DNA from: Shewanella sp. MR-4
GTDB lineage: Bacteria > Pseudomonadota > Gammaproteobacteria > Enterobacterales > Shewanellaceae
Length of the DNA stretch: 64,000 bases
NCBI RefSeq assembly: GCF_000014685.1
Contig: NC_008321.1
Span: 3,035,001 to 3,099,000, forward strand
Direction of reading: 5' to 3'
Shown: one piece after another, positions 26,783-37,300 of the stretch
Numbering within the stretch: the first letter of the stretch is position 1
How the letters are laid out: every line of letters starts with the position of its first letter
Notes under the pieces: generated by a model
Databases searched by the model: none
What the model was told of the DNA's origin: nothing
The model's input: the letters and a program-made list of their open reading frames with translations, nothing else
Made by a program: the position numbers and the translations under genes

Positions 26783-27904
26783 TTAATCCAAACGTTTGGA
26801 GAATCGCAGGCTTGCCACCAGCAGCCCTAGACAGGTAAAGCCAATCATCCACAGCGCATCAAATTGCAAGTCACTCACCTCGGCATCCCTCAGCACAATC
26901 GCGCGGGACATACGCATAAAGTGCGTCGCGGGTAACGCCTCGGCAATCCACTGCGCCGCCACGGGCATGGCCTCGTAGGGAAACATAAAGCCCGACAACA
27001 GAATCGACGGCAGCAGGATAAACACCGTCATCTGCATCGACTGTAACTGGGTTTTCGCTATGGTCGAAATCACTAGGCCTAAGGTCAAACTGGCGCAGAT
27101 AAACAGCATGGCCGCCAGCGCAATCGAGTCCAAACCGCCGCGGATCGGCACGGCAAACAGTAAATGTCCGGCGGTGAGAATAATGGCCAATTGCACAAAG
27201 CCCACTAATACATAAGGGGTGATTTTCCCAAGCATTAGCTCGAGTGGCCTCACCGGCGTGGTGATTAAAAACTCCATATTGCCCTGCTCACGCTCGCGCA
27301 CAATCGCGGCCGAGGTAAACATCACCATGGTCATAGTCAAAATGACCCCCAAGAGGCCGGGGACGATATTCACCACAGAACGCTGCTCAGGGTTAAAATA
27401 CTGCACCACCTCAAAACTGGGGGGATTCGATTTGACCGCCCTGCCCGCAATTTCATCCAGTGGCATTTGCCTTAAACTGCGAATGGTGGAGGCGACCACA
27501 GTATCCGAGCCATCTACCAACCATTGCCCCACAGGCTCGGCAAAATAGGCCTGCCCCGCAAAGGCGGGATGTCGCACTAAACGCTCGTCGAGATCGGCGC
27601 CTAAATACAGCACGGCTTTCACTTCGCCCCGAGTGATGGCCGCATCCGCCTCGGCGGCACTCAAATACCGATGTTTAAAATCAACGACTTGAGTCGCTTC
27701 TACCGCCTTGACCAAGGCGAGGCTATAGGCGGAATCGCTTAAGTTCACTAAACCTGCGGGCAAATGGCGCGCATCGGTGTTGATGGCATAGCCAAACAGC
27801 ATCAACTGCACTAAGGGGATCATCACTATCATGCCGAAGGTCATGCGATCCCGCGATAGCTGCCTGAGTTCTTTGACGACCACGGCCCAAATTCTACGTA
27901 GCAT
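26783..27904 (-). CDS. ABC-2 type export permease
   Basis: The 373-residue protein has an N-terminal membrane anchor, a ~150-residue periplasmic loop and a C-terminal five-helix ABC-2 core with the FLITTPVRPLELMLGKITPYVLVGF amphipathic motif. It pairs with the ATPase whose gene it overlaps by 11 bp and with the HlyD protein further upstream, as in the YbhFSR/YhhJ exporters of E. coli. Usually such permeases work as two subunits; only one gene is present, so a homodimer is likely. The transported compound is unknown but probably a hydrophobic drug-like or lipid molecule. Confidence 0.9.
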   Translation of the reverse strand: MLRRIWAVVVKELRQLSRDRMTFGMIVMIPLVQLMLFGYAINTDARHLPAGLVNLSDSAYSLALVKAVEATQVVDFKHRYLSAAEADAAITRGEVKAVLYLGADLDERLVRHPAFAGQAYFAEPVGQWLVDGSDTVVASTIRSLRQMPLDEIAGRAVKSNPPSFEVVQYFNPEQRSVVNIVPGLLGVILTMTMVMFTSAAIVREREQGNMEFLITTPVRPLELMLGKITPYVLVGFVQLAIILTAGHLLFAVPIRGGLDSIALAAMLFICASLTLGLVISTIAKTQLQSMQMTVFILLPSILLSGFMFPYEAMPVAAQWIAEALPATHFMRMSRAIVLRDAEVSDLQFDALWMIGFTCLGLLVASLRFSKRLD

Positions 27905-28934
27905 CTTGAGCCTCCACTGTCGTGGCCTGACTGCCGTTTGGCGGTGTTAGCTGGGCACGTCCGCCCGTGCAAGTGACAAACACATCCTCAAGGCTTGGAC
28001 GCACCTCGGTCAGCGCCCGCCCCGCAACCCTTGGGCTTAACCAAGCCAGCGGATCTGCAATCGAACTTTGCACCAATACCCGTAAACGACTGCCAATCTG
28101 CGCCGCCGATAACACATTGGCGTCGCTGATAAGCGACTGTTTAAGCTTACGTAAATCCTCCCCCGACACTTCAATGACCCGCGCACCCATGGCCGCCATG
28201 AGTTGTTGCGGCGAGCCGTCGGCGCGTTTTATCCCGCGCTCTAAAATCGCGAGACCATGGCAACGCTCGGCCTCATCCATATAGTGGGTCGAGACTAAAA
28301 TCGTGGTGCCTTGGGCACAGAGGTCGAACAGCCGTTCCCAAAACTCGCGGCGATTTTCAGGGTCTACCGCCGACGTCGGCTCATCGAGAAATAACAGCTC
28401 GGGGTGATGTAAGGTCGCGGCGGCTAAGGCTAAACGCTGCTTTTGCCCGCCACTCATGGAGCCCGCCATTTGCTTCTCGCGCCCCGCCAAATCGTAAAGG
28501 CTTAATAGCTCGGCCAAACGCGCCTTGGTTTGGCGACGATTCAGCCCATAAATTTGTGCCACAAACTCAAGGTTTTCCCGCACCGACAAATTGTCGTAGA
28601 GGGAGAATTTTTGCGTCATATAGCCAATGCGGCGGCGCAGTTTTTCCTCGGCGCCGGGCAAGGTTTCGCCCAGCACCCGAATATCCCCCGAGGTTGGACT
28701 CAGCAGTCCAGTTAACATCCGAATAGAGGTCGATTTACCGCAACCATTGGGGCCTAAAAATCCATAAATCGTGCCCTTAGGGATAGCTAAATCGAGATCT
28801 TCGACCGCATTGATGCCACCGAAGGCGCGGGTCATGCCGCGGGTTTCGATAGCAAACTCAGTAGCCGCGTTTGATGTTTCTGCCGCTGATGTCCCAGCGA
28901 CGGATATCCCTGCTGAAGCCTGTTGAGCACTCAT
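27894..28934 (-). CDS. ABC exporter ATPase
   Basis: The 346-residue ATPase has Walker A GPNGCGKST, signature MSGGQKQRL and Walker B LLFLDEPTSAVDPENR, with a C-terminal ~90-residue regulatory extension. The layout resembles one half of E. coli YbhF, which has two ATPase domains; here there is a single domain. Start ATG 28934 overlaps the hlyD stop (ATGA). The N-terminal ~25 residues (ASAGISVAGTSAAETSN) are low-complexity and may be untranslated or flexible. Confidence 0.92.
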   Translation of the reverse strand: MSAQQASAGISVAGTSAAETSNAATEFAIETRGMTRAFGGINAVEDLDLAIPKGTIYGFLGPNGCGKSTSIRMLTGLLSPTSGDIRVLGETLPGAEEKLRRRIGYMTQKFSLYDNLSVRENLEFVAQIYGLNRRQTKARLAELLSLYDLAGREKQMAGSMSGGQKQRLALAAATLHHPELLFLDEPTSAVDPENRREFWERLFDLCAQGTTILVSTHYMDEAERCHGLAILERGIKRADGSPQQLMAAMGARVIEVSGEDLRKLKQSLISDANVLSAAQIGSRLRVLVQSSIADPLAWLSPRVAGRALTEVRPSLEDVFVTCTGGRAQLTPPNGSQATTVEAQDAT

Positions 28935-29944
28935 GGCAGCAGTACCTCAAGGGCCATTCCCGTGGGTAAATCCTCTCCCTCTGGCGCAATATCGATATCG
29001 GTGAGATACATCAGTCGTGCCCTATCACGTTCATTTAACGCATAAAAAGGGGTGTAAGCCGGTTGACTGCGAATATTACGCACAGTGCCTGCAATAGGCT
29101 GGGTGCGGCCATCGACAAGGATCTTCACTTGGTTCCCCGCCTTGACCCTATCGAGCCAAGTTGCTGGCAGATATACCCGCACATAGGGATGCTCAATTGC
29201 CAATAAACCAATGAGTTGACTACCTGCGGCCACCCTGTCGCCCACCCGCCAAGGTAAGGTATCCACCACTGCGGGTTTCGCCGCTACTAGGCTTAAATCC
29301 TTGAGAGCTTTTTGCTCCTGCGCCACGCCAGCCATGGCCGCCTCGACTGCGGCTCTGGCTTGCTCGAGTTGCTCACTACGGGTACCGTTTTGCAGCAGTC
29401 TTAGGCTCTGCTCGGCTTCGGCCTGCTTGGCAAGGCTGGTATCACGCGCTGCGCGCGCCGCATCTAAGTCCGCTTGGCTGAGCACCTTAGTCTTAAATAG
29501 CTGTTGCGTACGCTCAAAATTCTGCCGCGCCTCTTTCACGCTGGCATTGGCGCCATCAAGGGCCGCGCGGGCTTTATCTATGTCTTCCGAGCGAGCCCCC
29601 GTCACGGCTTCCTCCAGCTTGGCCTGCGCCTGTTTAAGCTCGGCCTGACGCTGGCCAAGGCGCGCCTGAGCGGCTGTACTATCCAGCTCGAGTAATACTT
29701 CTCCCGCCTGCACTTGCTGGCCTTCAACTACATTAATTCGATTAATCAGCTCCCCCACAGGCGCGGTGAGGGTTAACCTGTCACGCTCGACGGTGCCCAG
29801 CACGCGGGGCGATTCATCGCCGCAGGCCGTCAATTGCAGTAACAGCGCCGCGCCCAATAGACTCGCCAGCAGCTTGCCCCATCCTCGGGAAGAAGGTTGC
29901 CGCGTCTTAACTGACCTAACTGTTAACCTATTGGTTAAAATCAT
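28931..29944 (-). CDS. HlyD-type membrane fusion lipoprotein
   Basis: The 337-residue protein has a signal region with lipobox QLTAC (Cys41), a biotinyl-lipoyl half (LTLTAPVGELINRINVVEGQQVQAGEVLLELD), a long alpha-helical hairpin (about 90-210) rich in Ala/Glu/Gln heptads, and a C-terminal beta domain. It links the inner-membrane ABC exporter to an outer-membrane TolC-like channel. Encoded between the tetR and ATPase genes with 4-bp overlaps on both sides. The N-terminus is unusually long before the lipobox. Confidence 0.9.
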   Translation of the reverse strand: MILTNRLTVRSVKTRQPSSRGWGKLLASLLGAALLLQLTACGDESPRVLGTVERDRLTLTAPVGELINRINVVEGQQVQAGEVLLELDSTAAQARLGQRQAELKQAQAKLEEAVTGARSEDIDKARAALDGANASVKEARQNFERTQQLFKTKVLSQADLDAARAARDTSLAKQAEAEQSLRLLQNGTRSEQLEQARAAVEAAMAGVAQEQKALKDLSLVAAKPAVVDTLPWRVGDRVAAGSQLIGLLAIEHPYVRVYLPATWLDRVKAGNQVKILVDGRTQPIAGTVRNIRSQPAYTPFYALNERDRARLMYLTDIDIAPEGEDLPTGMALEVLLP

Positions 29945-30642
29945 AATTCACTCCTAGGTTCACGCATCACCCCCTGCGTAAATACCTGCATATTGTGCAG
30001 CGCTAACCGTTGTAAATCCGTGCCACTGGTACTAAAGAGGCCAAACTGACGCATTAATACCGGAGGCGCGATCAGCGGAAACACCATCAAACTGACAAAA
30101 CTGAGGCGCACAAAATTCGGATCTAGCCCCTCCTTGAGAATGCCTGCGCTAACAAATGAGGCTTCGAGCCATTGGCGCGAGAGGGACAGCATTTGCTCAA
30201 ACACAGACAGCATGATCCGATAGGCTTCGGTGCCATCACTCTCCTGCAGCACACGGACAATCAATCGCGGTAATCCGGGGTTGGGCGCCATCACCCGATA
30301 ATAGGTTTGCATTAAATCGCCCACATTATTAGGCGCTTGCGCCGTGGACACTTCTCGTAAACGGGTAATTACAGGCTCGAGGGTTTCGCGCACCATCTGC
30401 TCAAACAGCCCAGCCTTAGAACCAAAGTAATAACGGATAAGCGCCGCATCCACCTCGGCTACTCGGGCAATTTCACGGGTCGACACTGTGGGATAGCTGC
30501 GTTCACTAAAGAGGCTGACGGCGGCGGTGATCAGCCGTTGGCGCGCATCTGAGTTACCCTTAGGGCGGCCTGCCGCCTGAGAGGTGTCGGCATGGGTAGC
30601 AAATGGAACCACCCCACGGGGGCGGCTGGGAATAAGCGACAT
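29941..30642 (-). CDS. TetR-family regulator of the exporter (CecR-like)
   Basis: The 233-residue protein has an N-terminal TetR helix-turn-helix at about 33-85 (LITAAVSLFSERSYPTVSTREIARVAEVDAALIRYYFGSK) and a C-terminal ligand domain of the DUF1956 kind, as in E. coli CecR (YbiH), which controls the YbhG-F-S-R exporter. The first 30 residues are a disordered extension. Start ATG 30642 has GGAGCTGGTT upstream. As first gene of the operon it most likely represses its own operon through the palindromes at 30659-30676 and perhaps 30707-30743. Confidence 0.9.
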   Translation of the reverse strand: MSLIPSRPRGVVPFATHADTSQAAGRPKGNSDARQRLITAAVSLFSERSYPTVSTREIARVAEVDAALIRYYFGSKAGLFEQMVRETLEPVITRLREVSTAQAPNNVGDLMQTYYRVMAPNPGLPRLIVRVLQESDGTEAYRIMLSVFEQMLSLSRQWLEASFVSAGILKEGLDPNFVRLSFVSLMVFPLIAPPVLMRQFGLFSTSGTDLQRLALHNMQVFTQGVMREPRSEL

Positions 30643-30658
30643 AACCAGCTCCAGCAGA

Positions 30659-30676
30659 ATTCATCTATTGATGAAT
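30659..30676. promoter_or_regulatory. Palindromic operator candidate upstream of tetR
   Basis: ATTCATC-TATT-GATGAAT, 7-bp arms, 17 bp above the tetR start codon. Position and size fit a TetR-family autoregulatory operator. Confidence 0.65.
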
Positions 30677-30706
30677 ATACTGAAAAGCTGCTGGAAAAGG
30701 CAGCAG

Positions 30707-30743
30707 TTAAATTCCTCATTTTGATTCAAATTGAGGAATTTAA
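30707..30743. promoter_or_regulatory. 37-bp near-perfect palindrome upstream of the tetR operon
   Basis: Arms TTAAATTCCTCA (30707-30718) and TGAGGAATTTAA (30732-30743) are perfectly complementary. The centre TTTTGATTCAAA continues the symmetry except for one mismatched pair (30719/30731). No T-run follows, so a terminator is unlikely. Confidence 0.75.
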
Positions 30744-30870
30744 CCTAAAAGGCTTAAGGTAGAGGTTTCAGCCGCTTAAGCCACTTTTACCTCTCACTGA
30801 ACGGCTTAAACGCAGGAATTGAGTTTAAGCTTAAGGCTCAGGCTTGAAGGCTGATATTTTAGCCTACAGC

Positions 30871-31239
30871 TTACGCCCCTTTAACGATGGCGCTTAAACG
30901 TGCGATAAATTGCTGCACAGCTTCAAGGGTATCGAAACTAAACGCCAATCCGTAGTGGGTTTCGTTAAGGCTCTTATGTAAGCGCTTGGGAAAACGCGTC
31001 ATTTCCGCATTGTGGTAATAGTCATACTTGGCATGTACGCCCGCTAAGGTGGCTAACTCGCTGGAAAACACCTCAAAGGCCGGGCGAATAATCAGCTGCG
31101 CGGTTTTGCCCTCCATATGCAGATAAAATGCTTCCTTGGTTTCCGGCAACATATATTCGGTAATGCTCTTCACCGAAAAATTGCTGCGACAATTTAGCTC
31201 GGTTAAACAGCGGCTCATTTCCTGTTGTGTAATAGCCAA
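30871..31239 (-). CDS. Conserved-looking hypothetical protein
   Basis: The protein of 122 residues is best started at TTG 31239 (five bases after AGGAGG); the frame is open to ATG 31281. The product has a helical N-terminus (ITQQEMSRCLTELNCRSNF), a VFSSELATLAGVHAKYDYYHNAEMTRFPKR middle and a C-terminal helix. I do not recognise a family. Not a membrane protein. It lies alone between the exporter operon and the lipase genes, with a strong ribosome site that argues it is real. Confidence 0.6.
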   Translation of the reverse strand: MAITQQEMSRCLTELNCRSNFSVKSITEYMLPETKEAFYLHMEGKTAQLIIRPAFEVFSSELATLAGVHAKYDYYHNAEMTRFPKRLHKSLNETHYGLAFSFDTLEAVQQFIARLSAIVKGA

Positions 31240-31281
31240 AAGTGCCTCCTGAAAGTGTAAACATCTTGATATACAGAACAA

Positions 31282-31716
31282 TAAACTGATTAGCCTATCA
31301 GTGTTAATAAAAATAATTTCCCACAGCTTTGGATAAATTTAAACAGCTTAATACGCCATGCGTTTTATTAGCGTTTACTGATCAAGTAATTAGCGTGTTC
31401 CTCCCCCCTATTAAAACACAGTCAAAAGATTGTCGCCATGTCATTAAATTGTATGGTGAATTTTTGCTTGCCAGCAGAAAATGTTGCAACTAGGTTAATA
31501 ACCCTGAGTGGAAGTCGGGCCAGTTTAACCCCCGATGCTAAAGCCTAGTAATGATGTGTTTTCGGCTTCCATTCCCAAGGTTTCGCCGTATTGATTAAAC
31601 CTGACAAACGCTTGCCATGCCGAACGCTGCAACTTAACGCCATTCACCCGACACTCAATGGCCGTTAGCAATGGACTGCAAGGCCGTGCTCAATCACTAA
31701 GAGATGAGAAACACCC
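31282..31716. other. Intergenic region upstream of the lipase gene
   Basis: Divergent spacer of about 430 bp. No ORF with a ribosome site and no strong terminator or operator was seen. The lipase promoter is presumably in the right half. Confidence 0.4.
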
Positions 31717-32574
31717 ATGAAGATAAAAAACACCTTAATGCTCTTGGGTCTGTTAGCTGTCAGCCCCGCGGTATTTGCTGCAACAGGTATCGCCTTTGTC
31801 CACGGAACGGGGCACCAAACCAATGCGTTAGCCGACTATTGGACGTCGGAGTTTGTTAACTCGGTGCGCCAAGGGATCCCCGTTCCCAATAATTACACTG
31901 TCATCAACTGTGACTTCGACCAATATATGTGGGAAGAAACGGCCGCAGGCTGTCTTGCCACTCAGCTCAATAGCTTTATTCAAGCGAAGAATATTGATGA
32001 TTTAATCCTGCTCACCCACTCCAATGGCGGCAATGTGGTGCGCTGGATTTTATCCAACCCCACCTGGGACAGCCGTTATCCAGCGGTGATCAAAGCCACC
32101 TCCAGAGTCATCGCCCTCGCCCCCTCGAGTGGCGGCACGCCGCTGGCCGATGCGGTCAATCAAGGCAATGTGTTCGAAACCAGCCTAGGTTGGCTCTTAG
32201 GTTATGGCAGCAATGCGGTCAAACAGCAGCAAGTCGGCTGGATGGCAAACTACAACAACACTTGGCTCTATGGCACCTCGGGTCGGCCAAGTTTAGGTAA
32301 ACCCTTCGAGGTGGTTGTCGGTTCGGATGTGGATTCTGCCATTTGGGACAGCGACAGCTACTGCGCTGGCTATCAATATCAGGTCGCCCTCGAAACCACC
32401 CAAAACTGGCTCGATAGCTGCTCCGACGGCTTCTTAAATTGCAGCTCGCAAAAAGCCGCAGGCACAGTCTGGTTTACCGATAAACAAAAGACCCGAGGCC
32501 AAGAACCGTTAAGCCATCAGCAGAGTCGCCGTGCCTGCTTTAACTTAGACACGCTGATCCGCAACCATATTTAA
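31717..32574 (+). CDS. Secreted lipase-like alpha/beta-hydrolase
   Basis: The 285-residue protein has a signal peptide (MKIKNTLMLLGLLAVSPAVFAA) and starts the mature part with an oxyanion-type IAFVHGTGHQTN. The nucleophile elbow is THSNGG with Ser102, close to that of some bacterial lipases. Eight cysteines in the mature protein suggest disulfides, fitting a secreted enzyme. It hydrolyses an ester in the periplasm or outside; the substrate is unknown. The DUF4785-like lipoprotein gene follows 10 bp later in one operon. Confidence 0.85.
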   Translation: MKIKNTLMLLGLLAVSPAVFAATGIAFVHGTGHQTNALADYWTSEFVNSVRQGIPVPNNYTVINCDFDQYMWEETAAGCLATQLNSFIQAKNIDDLILLTHSNGGNVVRWILSNPTWDSRYPAVIKATSRVIALAPSSGGTPLADAVNQGNVFETSLGWLLGYGSNAVKQQQVGWMANYNNTWLYGTSGRPSLGKPFEVVVGSDVDSAIWDSDSYCAGYQYQVALETTQNWLDSCSDGFLNCSSQKAAGTVWFTDKQKTRGQEPLSHQQSRRACFNLDTLIRNHI

Positions 32575-32584
32575 GGAGCCTAAC

Positions 32585-33913
32585 ATGCAACCTTTTACAC
32601 TCCGCACCTTAAGCAAAATGGTCAGCCTCGTTATCTTAGGTAGCCTGCTCGGTGCCTGTCAGGATGAGGCGCCCGCGCCAGAGCCACAAAAAGAAGCCAG
32701 CCCAATGTATGCCAAGGGCTTAACCTTAGCCGCGCCGACACAGAGCGACCTTGTCGATACTAATATCGCCTCGCCAACCCTCGCGCCGATTAATACCAGT
32801 ACCGATTACGTCAGCTTTATCACCCCGCTCTACGGCGAATACCAAGCCAGTCAGCCCATGCTTGAGCAGGCAAGCCAGAGTGATGAGTATTGGCTTAATG
32901 TCACCGGCGCCGATCTAAATGCTGGCGTGCAGCTCAATTTGAGCCAAGCGGGCAGCTTAGTGCGGATTGCGCCCCGCGGCGATGTCAGCACAGGCGCCTT
33001 AATGCATGCCGATGTCGTTTCCCCCGAGCGGGTGCAAATTAAGCGGATAGGCCAAACGCCGCAGGGGAAAAACGCCAGCCCACAAGCCACGGAATCCTTG
33101 GTTAAATCGCTGGTGAGCGCCGACGCCTTAGCCAGCGCAGGCTTAGCCGATGACTCCAGTGCCCTGCAAATGTCTGAAAAGGCCACGGCCGGAGAATATC
33201 GCCTGCAAGTCAGCCAGCCCTTAGTCGCTAAGGCCAACTATCTGGTCAACGTGAAGGAAAAAGGTTCGCCCTATCAACTGAGTATCAAGGCGCCCGGCGC
33301 AATTGCGGCCGATGCCCAAACGGTTGGGGTAAAACTCGCCTTAAGCCAAAGCGATAATCAATTTGCGCCTCAAGCCAAACTCAAGCAAGCCGATGGCACA
33401 GAGCAAGCGCTGGCCATGGTGAAACAGGGGGATGAATGGCAGGCTTTAGTGCCCGCAGACTTACCCCTTGCCAGCAGCAATGCGGGGCTGAGTGAAATCG
33501 AAGTCACAGTCCAGACTCAGGTCGATGGCCGCCCAGTACAGCGCACGGTGAAAACCGCGTTTAAGTCCTATGTAAACTCGGCCAGCATCAAACCCGAAGT
33601 GCTAACCGTTTGGGATAAAGGCGTACCGAATCAAGTCAACTTTGAGCTCGATATCGCTGAAGCGGGACGCTTTGGTTTGAGTGGCGTGCTAACGGGCACC
33701 AATGCCGAGGGTCAAAAAGTGGCGATTATGCGCACCCAAGCGGCGACTTGGTTAACGCCCGAATCCCCCAAACTCAAGCTGATGTTTGACCCAACGCTCA
33801 TCCAAGCATCGGGCCTGCAACCGCCCTTTGAACTCAACGAGCTAGAGCTGCAAGACCAAGGGCAAATGGCGCGATTAAGTTTTCAGGCCAACGCACTGGT
33901 GCTTACTCGCTAA
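32585..33913 (+). CDS. DUF4785-like lipoprotein partner of the lipase
   Basis: The 442-residue protein has a lipobox LLGAC (Cys25), followed by a Pro/Glu-rich linker and several beta-rich modules (about 80-230, 230-330, 330-440) with an Ig-like look. The pattern resembles DUF4785, which I know from Legionella and Shewanella, though this is moderate. Start ATG 32585, 10 bp after the lipase stop; tight coupling suggests a periplasmic chaperone, inhibitor or co-factor for that lipase. A strong terminator follows at 33961. Confidence 0.65.
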   Translation: MQPFTLRTLSKMVSLVILGSLLGACQDEAPAPEPQKEASPMYAKGLTLAAPTQSDLVDTNIASPTLAPINTSTDYVSFITPLYGEYQASQPMLEQASQSDEYWLNVTGADLNAGVQLNLSQAGSLVRIAPRGDVSTGALMHADVVSPERVQIKRIGQTPQGKNASPQATESLVKSLVSADALASAGLADDSSALQMSEKATAGEYRLQVSQPLVAKANYLVNVKEKGSPYQLSIKAPGAIAADAQTVGVKLALSQSDNQFAPQAKLKQADGTEQALAMVKQGDEWQALVPADLPLASSNAGLSEIEVTVQTQVDGRPVQRTVKTAFKSYVNSASIKPEVLTVWDKGVPNQVNFELDIAEAGRFGLSGVLTGTNAEGQKVAIMRTQAATWLTPESPKLKLMFDPTLIQASGLQPPFELNELELQDQGQMARLSFQANALVLTR

Positions 33914-34302
33914 CTCAATTGAACCTAATCCCCACCCTTTTCTCCCTTCGCAACCGCTTTGAGTGCCCACCTTGGGCACTCTTTTTTTTTGAGCACTGTC
34001 GCGAACCAGCCACAAGCACCAAAACTTAATAACAAAGGTTGCCGCGCTATAGCTCAAACTCACAATTCTGTGACAAACAGAGTGCCAAACTACGCAATAT
34101 CATCACAATGACGATATAAAATTTACATTGATTACCTAGGGTTATTCCTTTTAAATAACAAAGGGTCTAGGCATAATGTCAATGTTTTGACGTCATGCGA
34201 AATGATGACGCTCAATGTACAAAACGCGCTAACAATAAAAATAACAGCGACTCGCGGCTCCCTATTTCCCGCCTGAGTCGATGCTCAAGCAATGGAAATC
34301 CT
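33914..34302. other. Upstream region of the nSTAND regulator gene
   Basis: After the lipase-operon terminator comes about 310 bp without a gene. It includes GTTATTCCTTTTAAATAAC at 34141-34159 (6-bp arms), a weak operator-like repeat. The long frame starting at 34195 is an upstream extension that lacks a ribosome site. Confidence 0.4.
33961..33990 (+). terminator. Terminator of the lipase/DUF4785 operon
   Basis: Arms GAGTGCCCA (33961-33969) and TGGGCACTC (33973-33981), followed by nine T residues. Confidence 0.95.
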
Positions 34303-37300
34303 ATGAGTGACAGCACATTTTTTTTGGGTGAATGGCAAGTTAATCCCAGCGCCAACAGCCTGCTTCTGGGTAAACAAGTTAAACAGCTTGAGCCTAAGGC
34401 GATGGATGTGTTGTTATTTCTCTGCCAAAACGCCGGTGAAGTGGTCAGCAGCGACGAGATTGTTAGCCATTGCTGGCCGGGAGTCGACACAGGTGATAAT
34501 CCACTGCACAAAATTATCAACCAGTTACGTCGCGCACTTGGCGATAGTGCCACCGAATCCCGTTACATTGAGACCATTCGCAAACGCGGTTATCGCACCT
34601 TAGCCGAGGTGCGTTTTCCCGTCGGCCATGAGGCCAGCGCCACGCCACAAACCTGGCAAGGTGGCTCACCGTTTCCGGGCTTGCAAGCCTACAGCGCCAA
34701 CTATGCCGACGTGTTCTTCGGCCGCAGCGAACAAATTAGCACGCTGCTGAATCGCATTAGCCAACAAATCCAATTTGGCCGCGCTTTCTGCTTAATTTTA
34801 GGCCCCAGTGGTAGCGGTAAATCCTCCTTAATTAATGCTGGTGTATTGCCTAACCTCATGGCCGCCAATGGCTTTAATGGCGTCGGCGTTGTGGCCTATA
34901 GCAGCCTCGATTTTGCCGATGTCAGCAAGGGACAACTGCTTACCGATCTAGCCAGTACCATGCTCGACTGGGAACTAAACGACACCCCAGTCTTTGAGGG
35001 AATGAGCGCCGATACGCTTGCCGCCAAGCTTGAGCAAGATCCGCAAAGCATTATCGATATATGCAAACAAAGTCTTAAAAATCAGACCTATGCTACGCCA
35101 CGCTTTGCCTTATTTATCGACCGATTAGAAGTCTTATTATCATCGCCGCTGTTTAGCGATGCCGAGCGCAGCGCCTTTATCGAGCTATTAGAGCGCCTTG
35201 CCACTTCCCATGCGGTGTTGATTTTAAGTGCCTGTCGCAATGACTTTTATCCGTTGCTGGTCAATTACCCCAGCCTGATGGCAGGCAAAGCGCGCGGCGC
35301 CCATTTCGACTTAGCACCGCCCACTCGCACCGAGCTGCTGCAGATGATCCGCCTGCCAGCCGTTGCCGCCAATTTATCTTGGGAAATCGATAGCGACACC
35401 GCCATGCCGCTCGATGAAATGCTCTGTAGCGATGCCGCCAGCAACCCTGATGCGCTGCCTATGTTGCAATACACCTTGCAGGCGCTGTATTTACAACGCA
35501 GTGACGATGACAAACTATTGGTCTCTGTGTATCGCACCTTGGGCGGTATCGAAGGCGCTATAGGTAAAAATGCCGAGCAGGCCATCTCCCATTTAACCGA
35601 GGCCGAAAAAGCCAGTCTGCCGCGGATTTTGTCCCTGTTAGTCACCCTGCGTGAGGATGAAAAATCCATCACCAGCCGCACCGCCCGCTGGTCACAGTTG
35701 CAAAGCGCGGCCGAAACCGCCCTAGTGCAAGCCATGGTCGATAGCCGCTTATTTGTGTCCCATCTGCAAAATGGTGAACCCTGTTTTAGCATCGCCCACG
35801 AAGCCCTGCTGCGCCGCTGGCCAAGGGCGACGGCGTGGATCAGCGAACATAACGACAGCCTTAGCATTAAGAGCCGACTACAGCATTTATCCCAGCGCTG
35901 GCTAAGCGAAGACAAACACAGCGCCTACTTATTGGCCGAGGGTAAACCCTTAAAAGAGGCTCAAAGCCTTAAGCAAAACCCCTTGTTTGACTTAGACGAG
36001 CGGGAAACCGACTTTATTGCCGCCTCCAGCAAACGCGCCACTATGCTGCGTTGGACGAGGCGCATCACAGTCGCCCTGCTGTGCGTACTCACCTTAACCT
36101 CAGTCATTATGAGCGTTCGCAGTATCGAAGCCGAGAAGCTGGCCCAGCAAAAACGCCTCGCCGCCGAAGATCTGCTCGGGTTTATGGTGGGTGACTTCGC
36201 CGATAAGATGCGCGGCATCGGCCGGATGGACTTACTCGACGGGATCAGCAATAAGGCATTGGAATATTTCACGGATTTCTCCAGCCAAGACGATGAGAAG
36301 TACTTAAGTTTCGACGCCCGCTTCCAGCATGGGCAGACCTTAGAGGCCATGGGCGAAGTCGCCTATTCACGCAATAAAATCGATGAAGCCCGCAGCGCCC
36401 TACTCGCCGCGCAGGAAAAAATGCTGCCGCTGCTCGAATTGCAGCCAGACAACTTAGCCCTGCTAAAAACCTTAGGTGCCAATGCCTTTTGGTTGGGTCA
36501 GCTTAAATATGATGTGAGTGATTGGGCTGCTGCACGTCCTTTTTGGGAACAATATTTACTATACAGTCAAACAATGTATGTCATTGCGCCAGAAGATAAA
36601 GATGCGCTAATGGAGCTGTCCTATGCCCATAACTCGCTGGGTTCTGTATCAATGAACCAGCAAGAATTTGCTAAAGCACAGCAAGATTTTGAAGAATCAT
36701 TACAATTAAAATTATTGGCGCTCAAAAATGTCCCTGAAGATAGCCAACTGATTGCCGATGTTGCCGATACACGTTCTTGGTTAGCGAGTGCATTAACCTC
36801 CCTTGGCAATCTCGATACTGCAATCAAGCTCCAAGAAGAAACTCAAAATCAATTACTCAACTATCTAAAACCAAATGATGCCTATATGCGAGATAGATTA
36901 GCTAGTACTCTAGGCAGATTAGCTGAATTACTTGAGTACAAAGGCAATTTTGAATCTGCACTTGAAAAATTGTTACAGGCCCAAAACTTCACAGAAAAAT
37001 CTCTGCTTTTAGACGCTGATAATGAAGTCTGGAAAAGAGATTTGTTCTATATTCGGACAAGAATATTATTTTTAAATAGTTTTATTAACAATCCAAGAGT
37101 AAAAGAGACTTCTCAGTCACTTTTAGATTTTTTTGACTCCAACTTTAAATCAATGGACAAACAAAGAAGAGATTACCTATACGCCAACGCATTATTCTCT
37201 GTTGCCACATATGAAATTAAAAATAATTCACCTCTCGGCTATGACAGCCTAAAAAAATCAAATACTATCTTCTCTGAGCTAGTAAAAAATGCCCCACAAG

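Noticed and set aside
35265..35915. 216-codon antisense frame in the nSTAND gene
   Set aside because: It mirrors the GC-rich coding strand and has no ribosome site; the sense gene has intact domain motifs.
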